A stretch of DNA of 64,000 nucleotides from positions 4,059,001 to 4,123,000 of the forward strand of contig NZ_CP132336.1 of the NCBI RefSeq assembly GCF_030758315.1, read 5' to 3'. Made by a program: the position numbers and the translations under genes. Every line of letters starts with the position of its first letter. The first letter of the stretch is position 1. The stretch comes from Pararhizobium sp. IMCC3301 (GTDB lineage Bacteria > Pseudomonadota > Alphaproteobacteria > Rhizobiales > GCA-2746425). This document shows, piece after piece, positions 18,902 to 28,102 of this stretch. The notes beneath the pieces are model-generated. The model was not told the DNA's origin. It did no database searches and worked only from the letters and a program-made list of their open reading frames with translations.

Positions 18902-20362
18902 ATGGTAGGTCCCAATCACATAAACCGTGAGCAGAGACCTTTGAAAATCGTCGAGAAAACCCGTTCAAATCCTGTCCTGTCACTTCTTCCCGGTGGTCTG
19001 GAGACACGCATGCTCACAGGCGCACTGATCGGTGCCGGCCTGTCCATGCCGGCCCTTCTGGCCGTCTCCCGTGTCACAGATATGCCGACAGTGCCTTTGC
19101 TCGGCATGGCTATAGGCAGTTCGGTTCTGGGGGCGTTCGCCGGTCTGCTGCAGTCATTTGCCAAAAGCCGCGGCACGGAAATTCCGGTGGCTTCAAAGCG
19201 CTCAGGGAATGCCGGTTCACCAACCATACGTCCGCTGACAGAACTGACGTTGCAGCATGACAGCAATGGCGACATCGTATCGCAGTCAGGCTCGCTGCAT
19301 CCACTTTTGCAGAATCTCGGCCACGCCGTGTTGGGGAAGGGGCTGTTGAACCGGATTCGTATCAGCGACCGGCCGGCCTTCCTGAAAACCGTGTCGGATG
19401 CGGCGCAGGGCAGGCCCGTTCTGCCGGTCCGGCTTGCGGTCTCTCTCGATCAAAGTCCGGGCGTCTACCACCCTTTTGCATTTTCAGCCCATTGGTCCAA
19501 AGAGGGTTGCATCAGTTGCCTTCGGGACGTTCCCGACACAGCAGCACCGGATCAAGAACCGGCTAACCCGGTGCGCAAAGGCGGAGACGAGAATCAGCTT
19601 ATCGTCACGCTCGGTTATGTGGCCCATGAAATGCGCTCGCCGCTGAATTCCATTCTTGGCTTTTCCGAATTGCTCACCCGGGAAGCGAAGACACCGCGAA
19701 CTGCTGCACAAAAACAGGATTATGCCGGGCGGATCAATTCGGCAGGTCAGCATTTGCTTGGTGTTGTCGAAAAAATGCTGACTGCAGGGCAACTTGAGGC
19801 CGGACGGCTGGAGCTGTCCTGCGACTTATTCGATGCTGCCCGGCTGTGCCGGGAATGCATCTCATTTCTGGAACCGCAAGTGCGCGACAGGAGCATGAAA
19901 ATCGTATTCGACTGCCCGTCTGACCTGCCTGCGCTGTATGCCGATCAGAGATACTGCCGTCAGATGCTGTTGAATATCCTCGACAATGCCGTCAAATTCA
20001 GCACTGCCAATCAGGAAATAGTTCTGACTTTGCGGAAATCTGACGGACATATGGACTTTATTGTGAGAGATGCCGGAAAGGGTATCCCGGACGAGGCTTT
20101 GCCACGTCTTGCCAGACCTTTTGAACGGGTCAATGGCACCTGCGGCACCGGCACCGGATTGGGTCTGGCACTGGTCGATCAGATGGCATCGCTGCACGGC
20201 GGTGCATTGAAACTGGAAAGCGTGCTCGGCGAGGGGACGACGGTCACCATCTCGCTGCCCTGTGTGCGTGTAACGCCGGCCGACATCAACACGACTGATG
20301 ATGATAACCTGTTTGAGACGAGCCTGCTGGAACCAGCCGGTGGCTTCAGGAGAAGTGCCTGA
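18902..20362 (+). CDS. Membrane-anchored sensor histidine kinase
   Basis: Kinase of 486 residues with two hydrophobic segments at about residues 38-55 and 64-85, almost no periplasmic loop, a PAS-like cytosolic region (about 108-205) and the transmitter. The phosphorylated histidine is H242 in VAHEMRSPLNSI; the ATP-binding domain shows NILDNAVKFS, DAGKGIP and GTGLGLALV. An upstream in-frame TTG at 18893 exists but the ATG is preferred. The stop overlaps the next gene (TGATG at 20360-20364). No response regulator is adjacent. The lack of a periplasmic domain suggests it senses through a partner. Confidence 0.9.
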   Translation: MVGPNHINREQRPLKIVEKTRSNPVLSLLPGGLETRMLTGALIGAGLSMPALLAVSRVTDMPTVPLLGMAIGSSVLGAFAGLLQSFAKSRGTEIPVASKRSGNAGSPTIRPLTELTLQHDSNGDIVSQSGSLHPLLQNLGHAVLGKGLLNRIRISDRPAFLKTVSDAAQGRPVLPVRLAVSLDQSPGVYHPFAFSAHWSKEGCISCLRDVPDTAAPDQEPANPVRKGGDENQLIVTLGYVAHEMRSPLNSILGFSELLTREAKTPRTAAQKQDYAGRINSAGQHLLGVVEKMLTAGQLEAGRLELSCDLFDAARLCRECISFLEPQVRDRSMKIVFDCPSDLPALYADQRYCRQMLLNILDNAVKFSTANQEIVLTLRKSDGHMDFIVRDAGKGIPDEALPRLARPFERVNGTCGTGTGLGLALVDQMASLHGGALKLESVLGEGTTVTISLPCVRVTPADINTTDDDNLFETSLLEPAGGFRRSA

Positions 20363-21060
20363 TGGCAGCCCGAATTACACAAAAACTGCTTGAAAAGCCG
20401 GGTCGCAACAGCGCCATCGGTCTGTGCGCGGCCATTGCTCTGCTGGTTGCAGTCAATGCAGCTTATCTTCAACCCGGAAATCATCCCGCTCCGTTGTTCC
20501 AGACCCGTGCGCCTGGCGGTCAATTGGCAGCTTTGATGCAGCGCGAAATACGGACGGTTTCTTCAGGCGCCGATCTGCGCTACCCCCCATTGGTTGCTGA
20601 CCGTGCTATGGTCAGCGAGGTGCAGAGCCTGTTGGCAGTGAAAGGGTTCTATCATGGCCGGGTTGACGGAGTGGACGGACCGGAAACGCGCGCCGCCATT
20701 GCAGATTATGAGCGCGGCATCAATGTGTCGCCAACCGGTGAGCCCTCGGTCAAGCTTCTGGCACGGATGCGTATGGACCAACTCATCAGGGATGAGGGCG
20801 GGATACCGTTGCCGATCCGCTCGCCGACAATTATCCCGCATTCTGATCAATCGCCAGCATCCGAGGCGTCACCTCAAATTCTGTCGGTTCAACAGGCTAT
20901 GAACAATTTTGGTTATGGACCGGTCTCTGCGGACGGAATGTTCGGCGGTGAGACTTCAGCGGCTATTCAAAGGTTTGAAATGAACCAGGGAATGCCGATT
21001 ACGGGGCAGATGAGTGATGATCTGATGGTCCGCCTGCTGGCGATCGGCGCTTTGGACTGA
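20362..21060 (+). CDS. Membrane-anchored protein with two peptidoglycan-binding domains
   Basis: A 232-residue protein with one N-terminal membrane segment (about residues 17-36) and two PG_binding_1 repeats at about 86-140 (VQSLLAVKGFYHGRVDGVDGP) and 172-230 (VQQAMNNFGYGPVSADGMFGG). The repeats should lie in the periplasm on the cell wall. No hydrolase domain is present. Its start codon overlaps the kinase stop, so the two are made together. I infer that it may supply the wall-facing input to that kinase. Confidence 0.88.
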   Translation: MAARITQKLLEKPGRNSAIGLCAAIALLVAVNAAYLQPGNHPAPLFQTRAPGGQLAALMQREIRTVSSGADLRYPPLVADRAMVSEVQSLLAVKGFYHGRVDGVDGPETRAAIADYERGINVSPTGEPSVKLLARMRMDQLIRDEGGIPLPIRSPTIIPHSDQSPASEASPQILSVQQAMNNFGYGPVSADGMFGGETSAAIQRFEMNQGMPITGQMSDDLMVRLLAIGALD

Positions 21061-21069
21061 TTGCCCGCC

Positions 21070-21417
21070 ATGGCGCAGCGAATTTCCAGTGAACTATGGG
21101 TTCAGGCCTATCTCAGACAATGTCGGCTGAACGGGTCCTTCGGCTATCTCGTCAGACGTGGCGCTACTGAAGCCGGAGCGATCTTTGTCAAAATCATCGT
21201 GGCTGGCGGCAGTATCAGCCTGTATGCCCCGGCCCCGCAGGCGGAACTGTCTGTCGAGCTGGATGGCAAAGACAGTCGGATGTTCGAACTGATCCTGAGT
21301 GCAGACGATGCACAAATTGATGCGCGGCTCAGCCGGGAACGGGATTTCGACCCGGATATCTGGATTGTCGAAATTGAAGACACCGCAGGCAATCATCACC
21401 TGCCTCTGGCTGTTTGA
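21070..21417 (+). CDS. DUF1491 family protein
   Basis: Small soluble protein of 115 residues with the family pattern LWVQAYLRQCRLNGSFGYLV and DFDPDIWIVEIED. Function is unknown; the family is widespread in alphaproteobacteria. The start at 21070 (MAQRIS) is preferred to a TTG at 21061. It lies 9 bases after the peptidoglycan-binding gene on the same strand, so it is probably the last gene of that operon. It is convergent with the DUF2336 gene, 8 bases away. Confidence 0.85.
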   Translation: MAQRISSELWVQAYLRQCRLNGSFGYLVRRGATEAGAIFVKIIVAGGSISLYAPAPQAELSVELDGKDSRMFELILSADDAQIDARLSRERDFDPDIWIVEIEDTAGNHHLPLAV

Positions 21418-21425
21418 AGCCTGAT

Positions 21426-22298
21426 CTAGCCGGCTTTGCGCTTTGCAGAACTGGCTGCATCCACAGTGTAAATGGTGTCGGCGGGACGGCTGCGATCCTG
21501 TCCGCTTGGAACATAAAGCGGCTGATGGCCCGTTCTGCTCCTGGTCATCTGTGGTCTGCGTTTGGTCAGGAATGCCTGTTCCCAGTCCATGATCCGTTTG
21601 CGGCAAGCCTCTGGATCAAGCCGTTTGAAGGATTCGAACGGTTGCGGAAGGCCGGTTAGACGGCTGCTGTGCATTGCCTGGCAGGCCAGCAAAATGGTGC
21701 GTGCCACCTGGTCTGGCATGCGCAGGGCGCGAAGCGCTGTCGCCAGTGCAAAACCGTCGGGCTCGCTCAGGAGATGTTCGGCAAACGGACGTGACACCGT
21801 CAAATGTGTGGCAAGAACGGTCCGCAGCGTATTGCGATCATCCCGCATCGCTGCCAGAGCCGCAACCCGCGCGATTTTTCCCGACACCTGGAGCGGCAGA
21901 ATGTCGCGCAGTTGTTTGAGCGTATAGCGCTGTTGTCGGCGCGAAATCTGCGCTGGATCATGGATTAAAGGCATTTTCATCTGGCGGCTCTTTACGACAA
22001 ATTCGCTCGCAAGCGCTGTGCGGACCTTCTCCGGTGTATGCGGATGCTCCGCCAGCAGCACCATCAGCTCCTGCCGGGTGGCGCTGTCAACGACCGGCAG
22101 AAAATTGAGCATCAGCTCCTGAAACTGGCCGATTTCCCACAGCGTGGGAGCCGTATTCTGTATGAACAGTCCGGTAAGCGCGCGCAACAGTGCCTGATCG
22201 GGATGCTTTCCCGACACGCTTGCCAGAGCACGGAATTCACCGTTCCCGGTCAGTCCGGCGACTAACCGGTGTTCGACTTGATACTTGCGATTTGACAT
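21426..22298 (-). CDS. DUF2336-like all-helical protein
   Basis: A 290-residue soluble protein, helical and repeat-like (for example VRTALASEFV, LATHLTVSRPFAEHLL, ATALRALRMPDQVARTIL), resembling DUF2336 proteins of alphaproteobacteria. The C-terminal 60 residues are basic and low in hydrophobics. No catalytic motif is seen. DUF2336 genes are often found near DUF1491 and kinase genes in this group, which supports the call. Function is unknown. Confidence 0.7.
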   Translation of the reverse strand: MSNRKYQVEHRLVAGLTGNGEFRALASVSGKHPDQALLRALTGLFIQNTAPTLWEIGQFQELMLNFLPVVDSATRQELMVLLAEHPHTPEKVRTALASEFVVKSRQMKMPLIHDPAQISRRQQRYTLKQLRDILPLQVSGKIARVAALAAMRDDRNTLRTVLATHLTVSRPFAEHLLSEPDGFALATALRALRMPDQVARTILLACQAMHSSRLTGLPQPFESFKRLDPEACRKRIMDWEQAFLTKRRPQMTRSRTGHQPLYVPSGQDRSRPADTIYTVDAASSAKRKAG

Positions 22299-22466
22299 TG
22301 ACCGTACACGTTACAAAACCGGTCTGGTTCACGAACTGTAAATGTCGCAGCAATTCGTTAGCAGACTGTTAACCTCGGCGGCGTTATGGCTATAGTGTTG
22401 ACACCGCTCCGGGGAGTTAGGGCGTATATCCACTCCGGTTTAACAACAGACGAACGGAGTATGGCT

Positions 22467-22766
22467 ATGGGAAGGATTTTGGCCTTTCCGGACTTGAAAT
22501 CTCACACTGAATATCCTTCGGGCCGCGCACATGACTTTGCTGGTCCGGTTGGTCGCGGAACATCCGACAATGTCGTGTTATTCGATGGAATTTTTGTTGA
22601 ATATCATGATAGGACCGGCGCAACAGCCCGGACCGCCGGGTCACTAATCGGCGAATCTGACACTGCCGCTTTCCAGCGTGAGAGGCCGCAATGGTCTTCG
22701 GCGGATGAAGCAGTGAAAGGCGGGATTTCAGAACCGGAAGACACACCACGGCTGCGACGGCGCTGA
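22467..22766 (+). CDS. Unrecognised small protein
   Basis: Not recognised. From the ATG at 22467, where GGAG lies 7 bases upstream, it encodes 99 residues starting MGRILAFPD. The protein is polar, without a signal peptide, membrane helix or cysteines, and its second half is low-complexity and charged, ending RLRRR. Upstream starts at 22386 and 22461 are possible but have poor ribosome-binding sites. It lies 8 bases before the secreted protein gene at 22775, so the two may form an operon. It could be a poorly conserved real gene; no function is proposed. Confidence 0.5.
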   Translation: MGRILAFPDLKSHTEYPSGRAHDFAGPVGRGTSDNVVLFDGIFVEYHDRTGATARTAGSLIGESDTAAFQRERPQWSSADEAVKGGISEPEDTPRLRRR

Positions 22767-22774
22767 ACCAGAGC

Positions 22775-23659
22775 ATGAGAAATTGCTTACTGAGGAATTC
22801 CGTCGCCAGAGTTACAATTCTTGCCTTGATGGCAGGGTACGCAGCGTTTGCTGGCGGGCCATCGTCTGCCGCTGATCTGGGTCGCGAAGATCGCGGCATA
22901 ATCGAGACCAGGGTGCTGCCCGTTCTGGGAGGCTTTGTCGCCCGCTTCCGCGGCGCACCGGTTTCCTATTTCAATCTGACCGACGATGAAGAATTGCTGC
23001 GTCAGCAGGCCAGCCATCTTGTGGCCCCGCCGCATGCAAGAGACTGGCTGCACCAAATTGCGGCGCGCGTTCAGCGCTACCGGTTGACGGGATCTGTGGA
23101 TCGATATCTCAGCCCGGATGCCTATTATTCCTATTTACGGTCTGACAGGTTCAGATCCACCGCCGGGCGATATGGTCGCATAAGTGCAGATATTGCTGCC
23201 GATGCGGCATTGATTCCGCCTTTTTTTGCACGCGCTGGCCAAGTTATGGCAGCCGATGTAATCCGGCTTGAAGCCGCCGCAGTCTACTATGAACCGGATT
23301 CCAGATGGATTACGGTTCAGGGTCCGGTGCCGCGTCCCCTGGCCTCTGTGCAGGCCGCAGCTGAAGCGCGGGTCGATGAAAATCGCGAGTTGATCGACTG
23401 GGTGGAGCGCGCCGTCGCCTATCGTATCGAGAGTTACCGCCGCGCCATTGAACGGTTGCTCATCGAAGAACCTGACGGCCGGGCCGGGCTTGCCGACGGC
23501 GAATTGCAGCGTCTCGAGCTGATTTTCAGAAAGGCCCAGATTGCGCATCTCCAACCTGCCGGTCTGGAGAACAGCGGCCGCCGCTCACGCTATATCAGCG
23601 GGGCGGGAAGTGGCAATCAGCCCGAGGATCTGTTCAACGCACCGGTTCCGCAGAAATAA
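22775..23659 (+). CDS. Unrecognised secreted protein
   Basis: Not assigned to a family. The 294 residues begin with a signal-like segment (about residues 10-32, ending GGPSSAADLG), so export to the periplasm is likely. The mature part is mostly helical with many Arg and Tyr residues, for example SPDAYYSYLRSDRF and VAYRIESYRRAIERLL. No cysteines remain in the mature chain and no enzyme motif is visible. Its 3' end overlaps the convergent gene at 23634 by 26 bases. It sits among envelope genes. Confidence 0.75.
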   Translation: MRNCLLRNSVARVTILALMAGYAAFAGGPSSAADLGREDRGIIETRVLPVLGGFVARFRGAPVSYFNLTDDEELLRQQASHLVAPPHARDWLHQIAARVQRYRLTGSVDRYLSPDAYYSYLRSDRFRSTAGRYGRISADIAADAALIPPFFARAGQVMAADVIRLEAAAVYYEPDSRWITVQGPVPRPLASVQAAAEARVDENRELIDWVERAVAYRIESYRRAIERLLIEEPDGRAGLADGELQRLELIFRKAQIAHLQPAGLENSGRRSRYISGAGSGNQPEDLFNAPVPQK

Positions 23660-24278
23660 AACTGCCCAACGGATTCTGCTGGAATGGGGTGCAGAAAAAC
23701 ACGGTTTGCAGTTCCGATACCGTGTCCGGCAATGCTACCTGATGCTCGCGGTAAACCCTGAACAGGACGGCAGCATCTTCAATGTCTGTTTCGACCAGCA
23801 CCAGATTGTCGAGGCTTGCGCTGTTATTTGTGCGCATGCTGGCGACTTGCTGAGGCGTGGCGACCAGCAAATTCAGGGGTTTGCCGGCATTGACCTGTTC
23901 ATTGGTGCTGAAAAAACTGATGCCTCCTGCACTGAATAAATTGAGTGTCCAAAACCCTTCCAGCCCCTCTGTGCGCAGATGGACTGGTCCTGTGCGCAGA
24001 TCAAACCGGCAAATTGCATGGGAAAATTGCGGGTCCAGATCCTTGATCGGAACTTCCAGAATCGGGTTGTCCTCAATGGTCTCGATATGCAAGGCGTCAC
24101 CCGGCTGCATCGGTCGCGCCGGGTACGCCACAAAGGTGTCTAACGGCATCGCAAGCGCATCCCAGGCGTCATTGACCGACAGGCGCGGCGCGAACAGCAA
24201 AATGCCGATATGGATGATCGCTGCCAGAAACAGACCGATAATTGCAACAACCAGGAGAGAACGTCTTGTCACGGACAC
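23634..24278 (-). CDS. DUF1254-like membrane-anchored protein
   Basis: A 214-residue protein with one N-terminal membrane segment (about residues 7-28) and a periplasmic beta-rich domain containing RFDLRTGPVHLRTEGLEGFWTL-like sequence and NAGKPLNLLVATP, resembling DUF1254. It starts with GTG, with GGAGAAGG as ribosome-binding site inside the upstream gene, which it overlaps by 10 bases. It pairs with the DUF1214-like gene and lies in line with penicillin-binding protein 1A. Function is unknown. Confidence 0.7.
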   Translation of the reverse strand: MSVTRRSLLVVAIIGLFLAAIIHIGILLFAPRLSVNDAWDALAMPLDTFVAYPARPMQPGDALHIETIEDNPILEVPIKDLDPQFSHAICRFDLRTGPVHLRTEGLEGFWTLNLFSAGGISFFSTNEQVNAGKPLNLLVATPQQVASMRTNNSASLDNLVLVETDIEDAAVLFRVYREHQVALPDTVSELQTVFFCTPFQQNPLGSFISAEPVR

Positions 24279-24913
24279 TTGACCTTCTCCACGCTCGGAA
24301 ACGTCACCGCACTGAGGGAGGCTTCAGATGAGAGGCTGGCACCATAGAGCCGCAAGGTAAGCAGAAAACTCTGATCCTGATCGCGGCCTTCGATCGGCAC
24401 CTGTTCATTCAACGTGTAGGGGTCCTCTGGCAGGTCTCCCAGTGAGATCCAGTTTCCGGGCTGCACATCCCGCGCCAGCCAGATATCGAATTTCCCGTCC
24501 GCCGAGCGCAGCAGCTGGCGCGAGGTGATGCCGTAGCGCAGGGACGGATTCGGCAGAACCCGGCCAACATCGTCCGTCACCGTCAGTGTCCACAATTGTG
24601 AGCGCGGAACCTCGCCTGTGAACCGGTAGAGGCAATTGCGCACGAGCTTGTCACCTGCACTGTCGCGATAGGTTTTCAACAGAACGCCTTCATTTGCGCC
24701 AAGCGGAATTGTCCCGTTGCGTGCGGTATGGGCCTGAAGATAAGGATTTTCCGCATTGACATCGGTGCCAAGGCCCGTACTCGGCCACCCGGTCCACATC
24801 TGGTATCTGGTGGTTCCCAGCGGTGCTTTTGCGCGCAGAAAGAAATCCGTAGACCCGAGGCCGACGACAACAGCAAGCCCCATGGCTATACTGATTCCAG
24901 ACAGCGATGCCAT
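24269..24913 (-). CDS. DUF1214-like membrane-anchored protein
   Basis: A 214-residue protein with an N-terminal hydrophobic segment (about residues 5-25) and a periplasmic domain with the DUF1214 pattern: LWTLTVTDDVGRVLPNPSLRYGI, then GNWISLG and LLTLRLYG near the C-terminus. It starts 3 bases after the PBP1A stop and overlaps the DUF1254-like gene, so the three should be co-transcribed. In larger relatives the DUF1254 and DUF1214 domains sit in one chain; here they are separate proteins. Confidence 0.75.
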   Translation of the reverse strand: MASLSGISIAMGLAVVVGLGSTDFFLRAKAPLGTTRYQMWTGWPSTGLGTDVNAENPYLQAHTARNGTIPLGANEGVLLKTYRDSAGDKLVRNCLYRFTGEVPRSQLWTLTVTDDVGRVLPNPSLRYGITSRQLLRSADGKFDIWLARDVQPGNWISLGDLPEDPYTLNEQVPIEGRDQDQSFLLTLRLYGASLSSEASLSAVTFPSVEKVKCP

Positions 24914-24916
24914 AAA

Positions 24917-27142
24917 TTAACCTGCCTGATCCGGGGCCGTTTTGGTCGTCAGAATTGCACTATCGGAAGGGTCGAGAGCAACCGGTTCCACGTCACTGTC
25001 AGTTTCATCCAGACCCAGCTGAATCTGAATTCCCTCGCCCCCCAGCAACAGATGAATGCGCTGCAACGCAAGTGCGGTTGCAGGAGACAGACGTGCCGCC
25101 TGATCACTCGTCGCCCCACCATCAAAGCCGGCGGTTTCAGTCACATTGCCGGGAGTTTTACCTGCGTCCGCTCGGGCGATCAAAGCCTCCGCCACAGGCA
25201 TATCCACACCGGGCATAGGTAAGGTAGTCTTGCCTTTGTGAGCCTCGGACATGATCTGTTGCCAGGCCATAGCCGGCAGGTTGCCGCCGGTGAGGCGGTT
25301 TGTACCGGTGAAATCATCATTTCCGAACCAGACGGATGTGGTGAAATTCCCGGTGTAGCCCACGAACCAAGCATCTCTGTAGTCTTGTGTTGTCCCGGTT
25401 TTACCTGCCGCATTAATGCCTTCGATCAGCGCTCTGCGGCCAGTACCCTTTGTTGTCACCTGATTGAGAATGCCGTTCATATTGGCCACTGCCTGTTCCG
25501 GCAGAACACGTTTGGGAGTCGCCTCGGAATCCCGTTCATACAACACCGTGCCATCGGTGCTCGAGATTTTGAGCACCGTATAAGGCGTCGCCAGAAAGCC
25601 GCCATTGGCCATGCTCGCATAGGCAGATGCCATATCGATGACCCGCACCTCGGCCACGCCCAGCGGCATGGGCGAGGATTCAGGCAGATCAGTGGTCAGT
25701 CCCATGGCACGGGCGGTGTCGACAATTTTCTTGCGGCCAATGCTGTTCGCCAGCCGGACCGGAATTGTGTTGATCGACTTCACCAGAGCCGTGGTCAGCG
25801 AAACCCGGCCAGCATATTTGCGGTTATAATTCTTCGGCTGCCAATTGCCCATGCGTAATGGCTGATCAACCACAATGCTGTCAGGCGTGTAGCCGTTCAT
25901 CATGGCCGTTGCATAAACGAACGGCTTGAAGGCCGATCCGGGTTGGCGCAAGGCATCTGTGGCGCGGTTGAACTGGCTGTCGCCATAGTCGCGGCCGCCA
26001 ACTATTGCCAGCACCCGGCCATCATTTTCGATCGTCACCGAGGCTGCCTGTTCAACTTCTTTTTCATCACCAAATTCGCGCAGCATGTTTACAATTGTTT
26101 CAGTCGCAGCCTTTTGCAGACGCTGATTGTAGCTGACGGTGACATTCAGAACCTGCTCGGGCCCCGGGGCAATACGCTTGATCTCCTCAAACGCCCAGTC
26201 AAGATAGTAATTGCCATAGTCCTGTTCGGAAATATGTACCGGGGTGGCCGGATTCTGCCGGGCGGCAAGGACTTGTCCTTCGGTGTAAAATCCTGCCTGG
26301 ACGAGATTTGTCAGAACCTCGTTGGCCCGGGCACGGGCGCGCGGAAGGTTGGTGTGCGGAGCATAGGCGGTCGGTGCCTTGAACAGACCCGCCATCATGG
26401 CGGCTTCCGCCAGTGTCAGATCTTTGACCGATTTGCCGAAATAAAATTGCGCAGCCGCGCCGACACCAAATGTTCCACCGCCCATATAGGCCCGGTCGAG
26501 ATACAATTTCAGAATCTCGCGTTTGGTGAAATTCACCTCCAGCCAGAGTGCCAGAAATGCCTCGTTGATTTTGCGCTGCAAGGTCCGTTCATTGGACAGG
26601 AACAGATTCTTGGCCAGTTGCTGAGTGATTGAAGAGCCACCCTGGACGACGCCACCGGCGCGCACATTTTCCATCATGGCGCGTAAAGTGCCCATAACAT
26701 CGATGCCGAAATGGGAGAAGAAACGCCGGTCCTCGGTGGCAAGGGCGGCTTTCACCAGATGGTCCGGGATCTGATTCAGCGGCACAGCATCATCAAGCAG
26801 TATGCCGCGGCGGCCAACTATGTTTCCGCCCGTATCGAAGAAGGTGACGGAGTAGTCGTCCTGAGCTTTCCAATTGCCGCGGGTTTCTTCAAATGCAGGC
26901 AGCGCAAGGGTGAGCATCAACACCAGCCCGACCAGTCCGACTGTCAGGGCTTCCGAGGCAAGTTCATTCAGGGAACGCGCTACTCCGCGCAGTTTGAAAC
27001 GAATGAAAAACCGCCGGATTCCAGCATAAAACCGACTGATTGCAACCAACCCGCTATGGATACTGGCTTCCAGCCACGCATCCACTTCCCGATACGTCAG
27101 CCGGGGAAGGGGCTTTTTCCGGTTAACGAAGGGGTCCTGCAT
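24917..27142 (-). CDS. Penicillin-binding protein 1A
   Basis: Bifunctional class A penicillin-binding protein (741 residues) that polymerises and crosslinks peptidoglycan in the periplasm. A membrane anchor lies at about residues 65-87. The glycosyltransferase domain (about 110-290) has EDRRFFSHFGID and QGGSSITQQLAKN. The transpeptidase domain shows SAFK as the SxxK nucleophile, SIN as the SxN motif, and KTGTTQDYRDAW. The N-terminal 60 residues are cytosolic and basic. The two small DUF genes follow immediately. Confidence 0.95.
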   Translation of the reverse strand: MQDPFVNRKKPLPRLTYREVDAWLEASIHSGLVAISRFYAGIRRFFIRFKLRGVARSLNELASEALTVGLVGLVLMLTLALPAFEETRGNWKAQDDYSVTFFDTGGNIVGRRGILLDDAVPLNQIPDHLVKAALATEDRRFFSHFGIDVMGTLRAMMENVRAGGVVQGGSSITQQLAKNLFLSNERTLQRKINEAFLALWLEVNFTKREILKLYLDRAYMGGGTFGVGAAAQFYFGKSVKDLTLAEAAMMAGLFKAPTAYAPHTNLPRARARANEVLTNLVQAGFYTEGQVLAARQNPATPVHISEQDYGNYYLDWAFEEIKRIAPGPEQVLNVTVSYNQRLQKAATETIVNMLREFGDEKEVEQAASVTIENDGRVLAIVGGRDYGDSQFNRATDALRQPGSAFKPFVYATAMMNGYTPDSIVVDQPLRMGNWQPKNYNRKYAGRVSLTTALVKSINTIPVRLANSIGRKKIVDTARAMGLTTDLPESSPMPLGVAEVRVIDMASAYASMANGGFLATPYTVLKISSTDGTVLYERDSEATPKRVLPEQAVANMNGILNQVTTKGTGRRALIEGINAAGKTGTTQDYRDAWFVGYTGNFTTSVWFGNDDFTGTNRLTGGNLPAMAWQQIMSEAHKGKTTLPMPGVDMPVAEALIARADAGKTPGNVTETAGFDGGATSDQAARLSPATALALQRIHLLLGGEGIQIQLGLDETDSDVEPVALDPSDSAILTTKTAPDQAG

Positions 27143-27367
27143 GCGCTTTCAACTCTCCGATCGCAGTCTTTGATGGTCTCAACCACACCGTTAAACATGA
27201 TCGCCGGACCCTGTCTATACAACCCGGAGCCAGTCGATACAACGATGTCATATTCCCCGGATCGCGACCATAAGGAAATCCATAAATAGCCTCATTCTGC
27301 CTAATTTTCCAGCTTTGATCCGCTGCTTTCACGAAACTTGTTGTGACAGGACGCGCGCGTAGATGTC

Positions 27368-27946
27368 ATGCCCGAGCGGAGCGGGCGATCTGTATTTGAG
27401 TCTTCATTTCATTCGTGTCAGAAGCACTTCGCAATTAACTTCGGGGACGATGTGGGCAAGACTGCAAAAACCGTGCGGGGAACTGATACCGGCGCTGAAC
27501 GTTTCTGGGAGCATACATCGCTGTCGGAAATGACAGCTGCGCAATGGGAATCGCTGTGCGATGGCTGCGGACGCTGTTGCCTCAACAAGGTCGAAGATTG
27601 GGATACCGGCGAAATTATCTGGACCGATCTTGCCTGCCGCCTGCTGGATCATGACAGCTGCCGCTGCATGGATTATCCGAACCGGCTGGCCAAGGTTCCA
27701 GAGTGTCTGCAACTCACGCCGGAAACGGTCGGTGAATTGTCATGGTTGCCGCCAAGCTGTGCCTATGCCCGCCTGCGCGACGGAAAGCCTTTGCTGTGGT
27801 GGCACCCGCTTGTGTCAGGCGATGCGGATACTGTCCACGCAGCCGGAATTTCAGTGCGCGGCCGTATTAAAACCGAAATCGGCGTGCCGATAGAGGAATA
27901 TGAGGAGCATCTCGTCAGCTGGCCGGTTACGGACACCGGAAAATAA
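27368..27946 (+). CDS. YcgN/UPF0260-type cysteine cluster protein
   Basis: A protein with the cysteine pattern of UPF0260: LCDGCGRCCLNK, LACRLLD, CRCMDYPNR and LPPSCAYA, suggesting metal or iron-sulfur binding. Function is unknown. The ATG at 27368 gives 192 residues, but homology-like sequence begins only around FWEHTSLSEMT; a GTG at 27452 would give the family length of about 164, so the true start may be there. It is divergent from PBP1A across about 225 bases that hold both promoters. Confidence 0.85.
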   Translation: MPERSGRSVFESSFHSCQKHFAINFGDDVGKTAKTVRGTDTGAERFWEHTSLSEMTAAQWESLCDGCGRCCLNKVEDWDTGEIIWTDLACRLLDHDSCRCMDYPNRLAKVPECLQLTPETVGELSWLPPSCAYARLRDGKPLLWWHPLVSGDADTVHAAGISVRGRIKTEIGVPIEEYEEHLVSWPVTDTGK

Positions 27947-28102
27947 GGCTCCAATTTCATGCCTGATCATAAATAAAAGATATTTTTCAATGGATTGCAG
28001 TGGCAGCCACGTGATCTTGAAATGCCGGGATTTCTGCTACATTTGAGCGCAGGCTGTGGCCATTCATTTCCCATTCAGGAACAATGCCTTAAGAAAGGCA
28101 GT

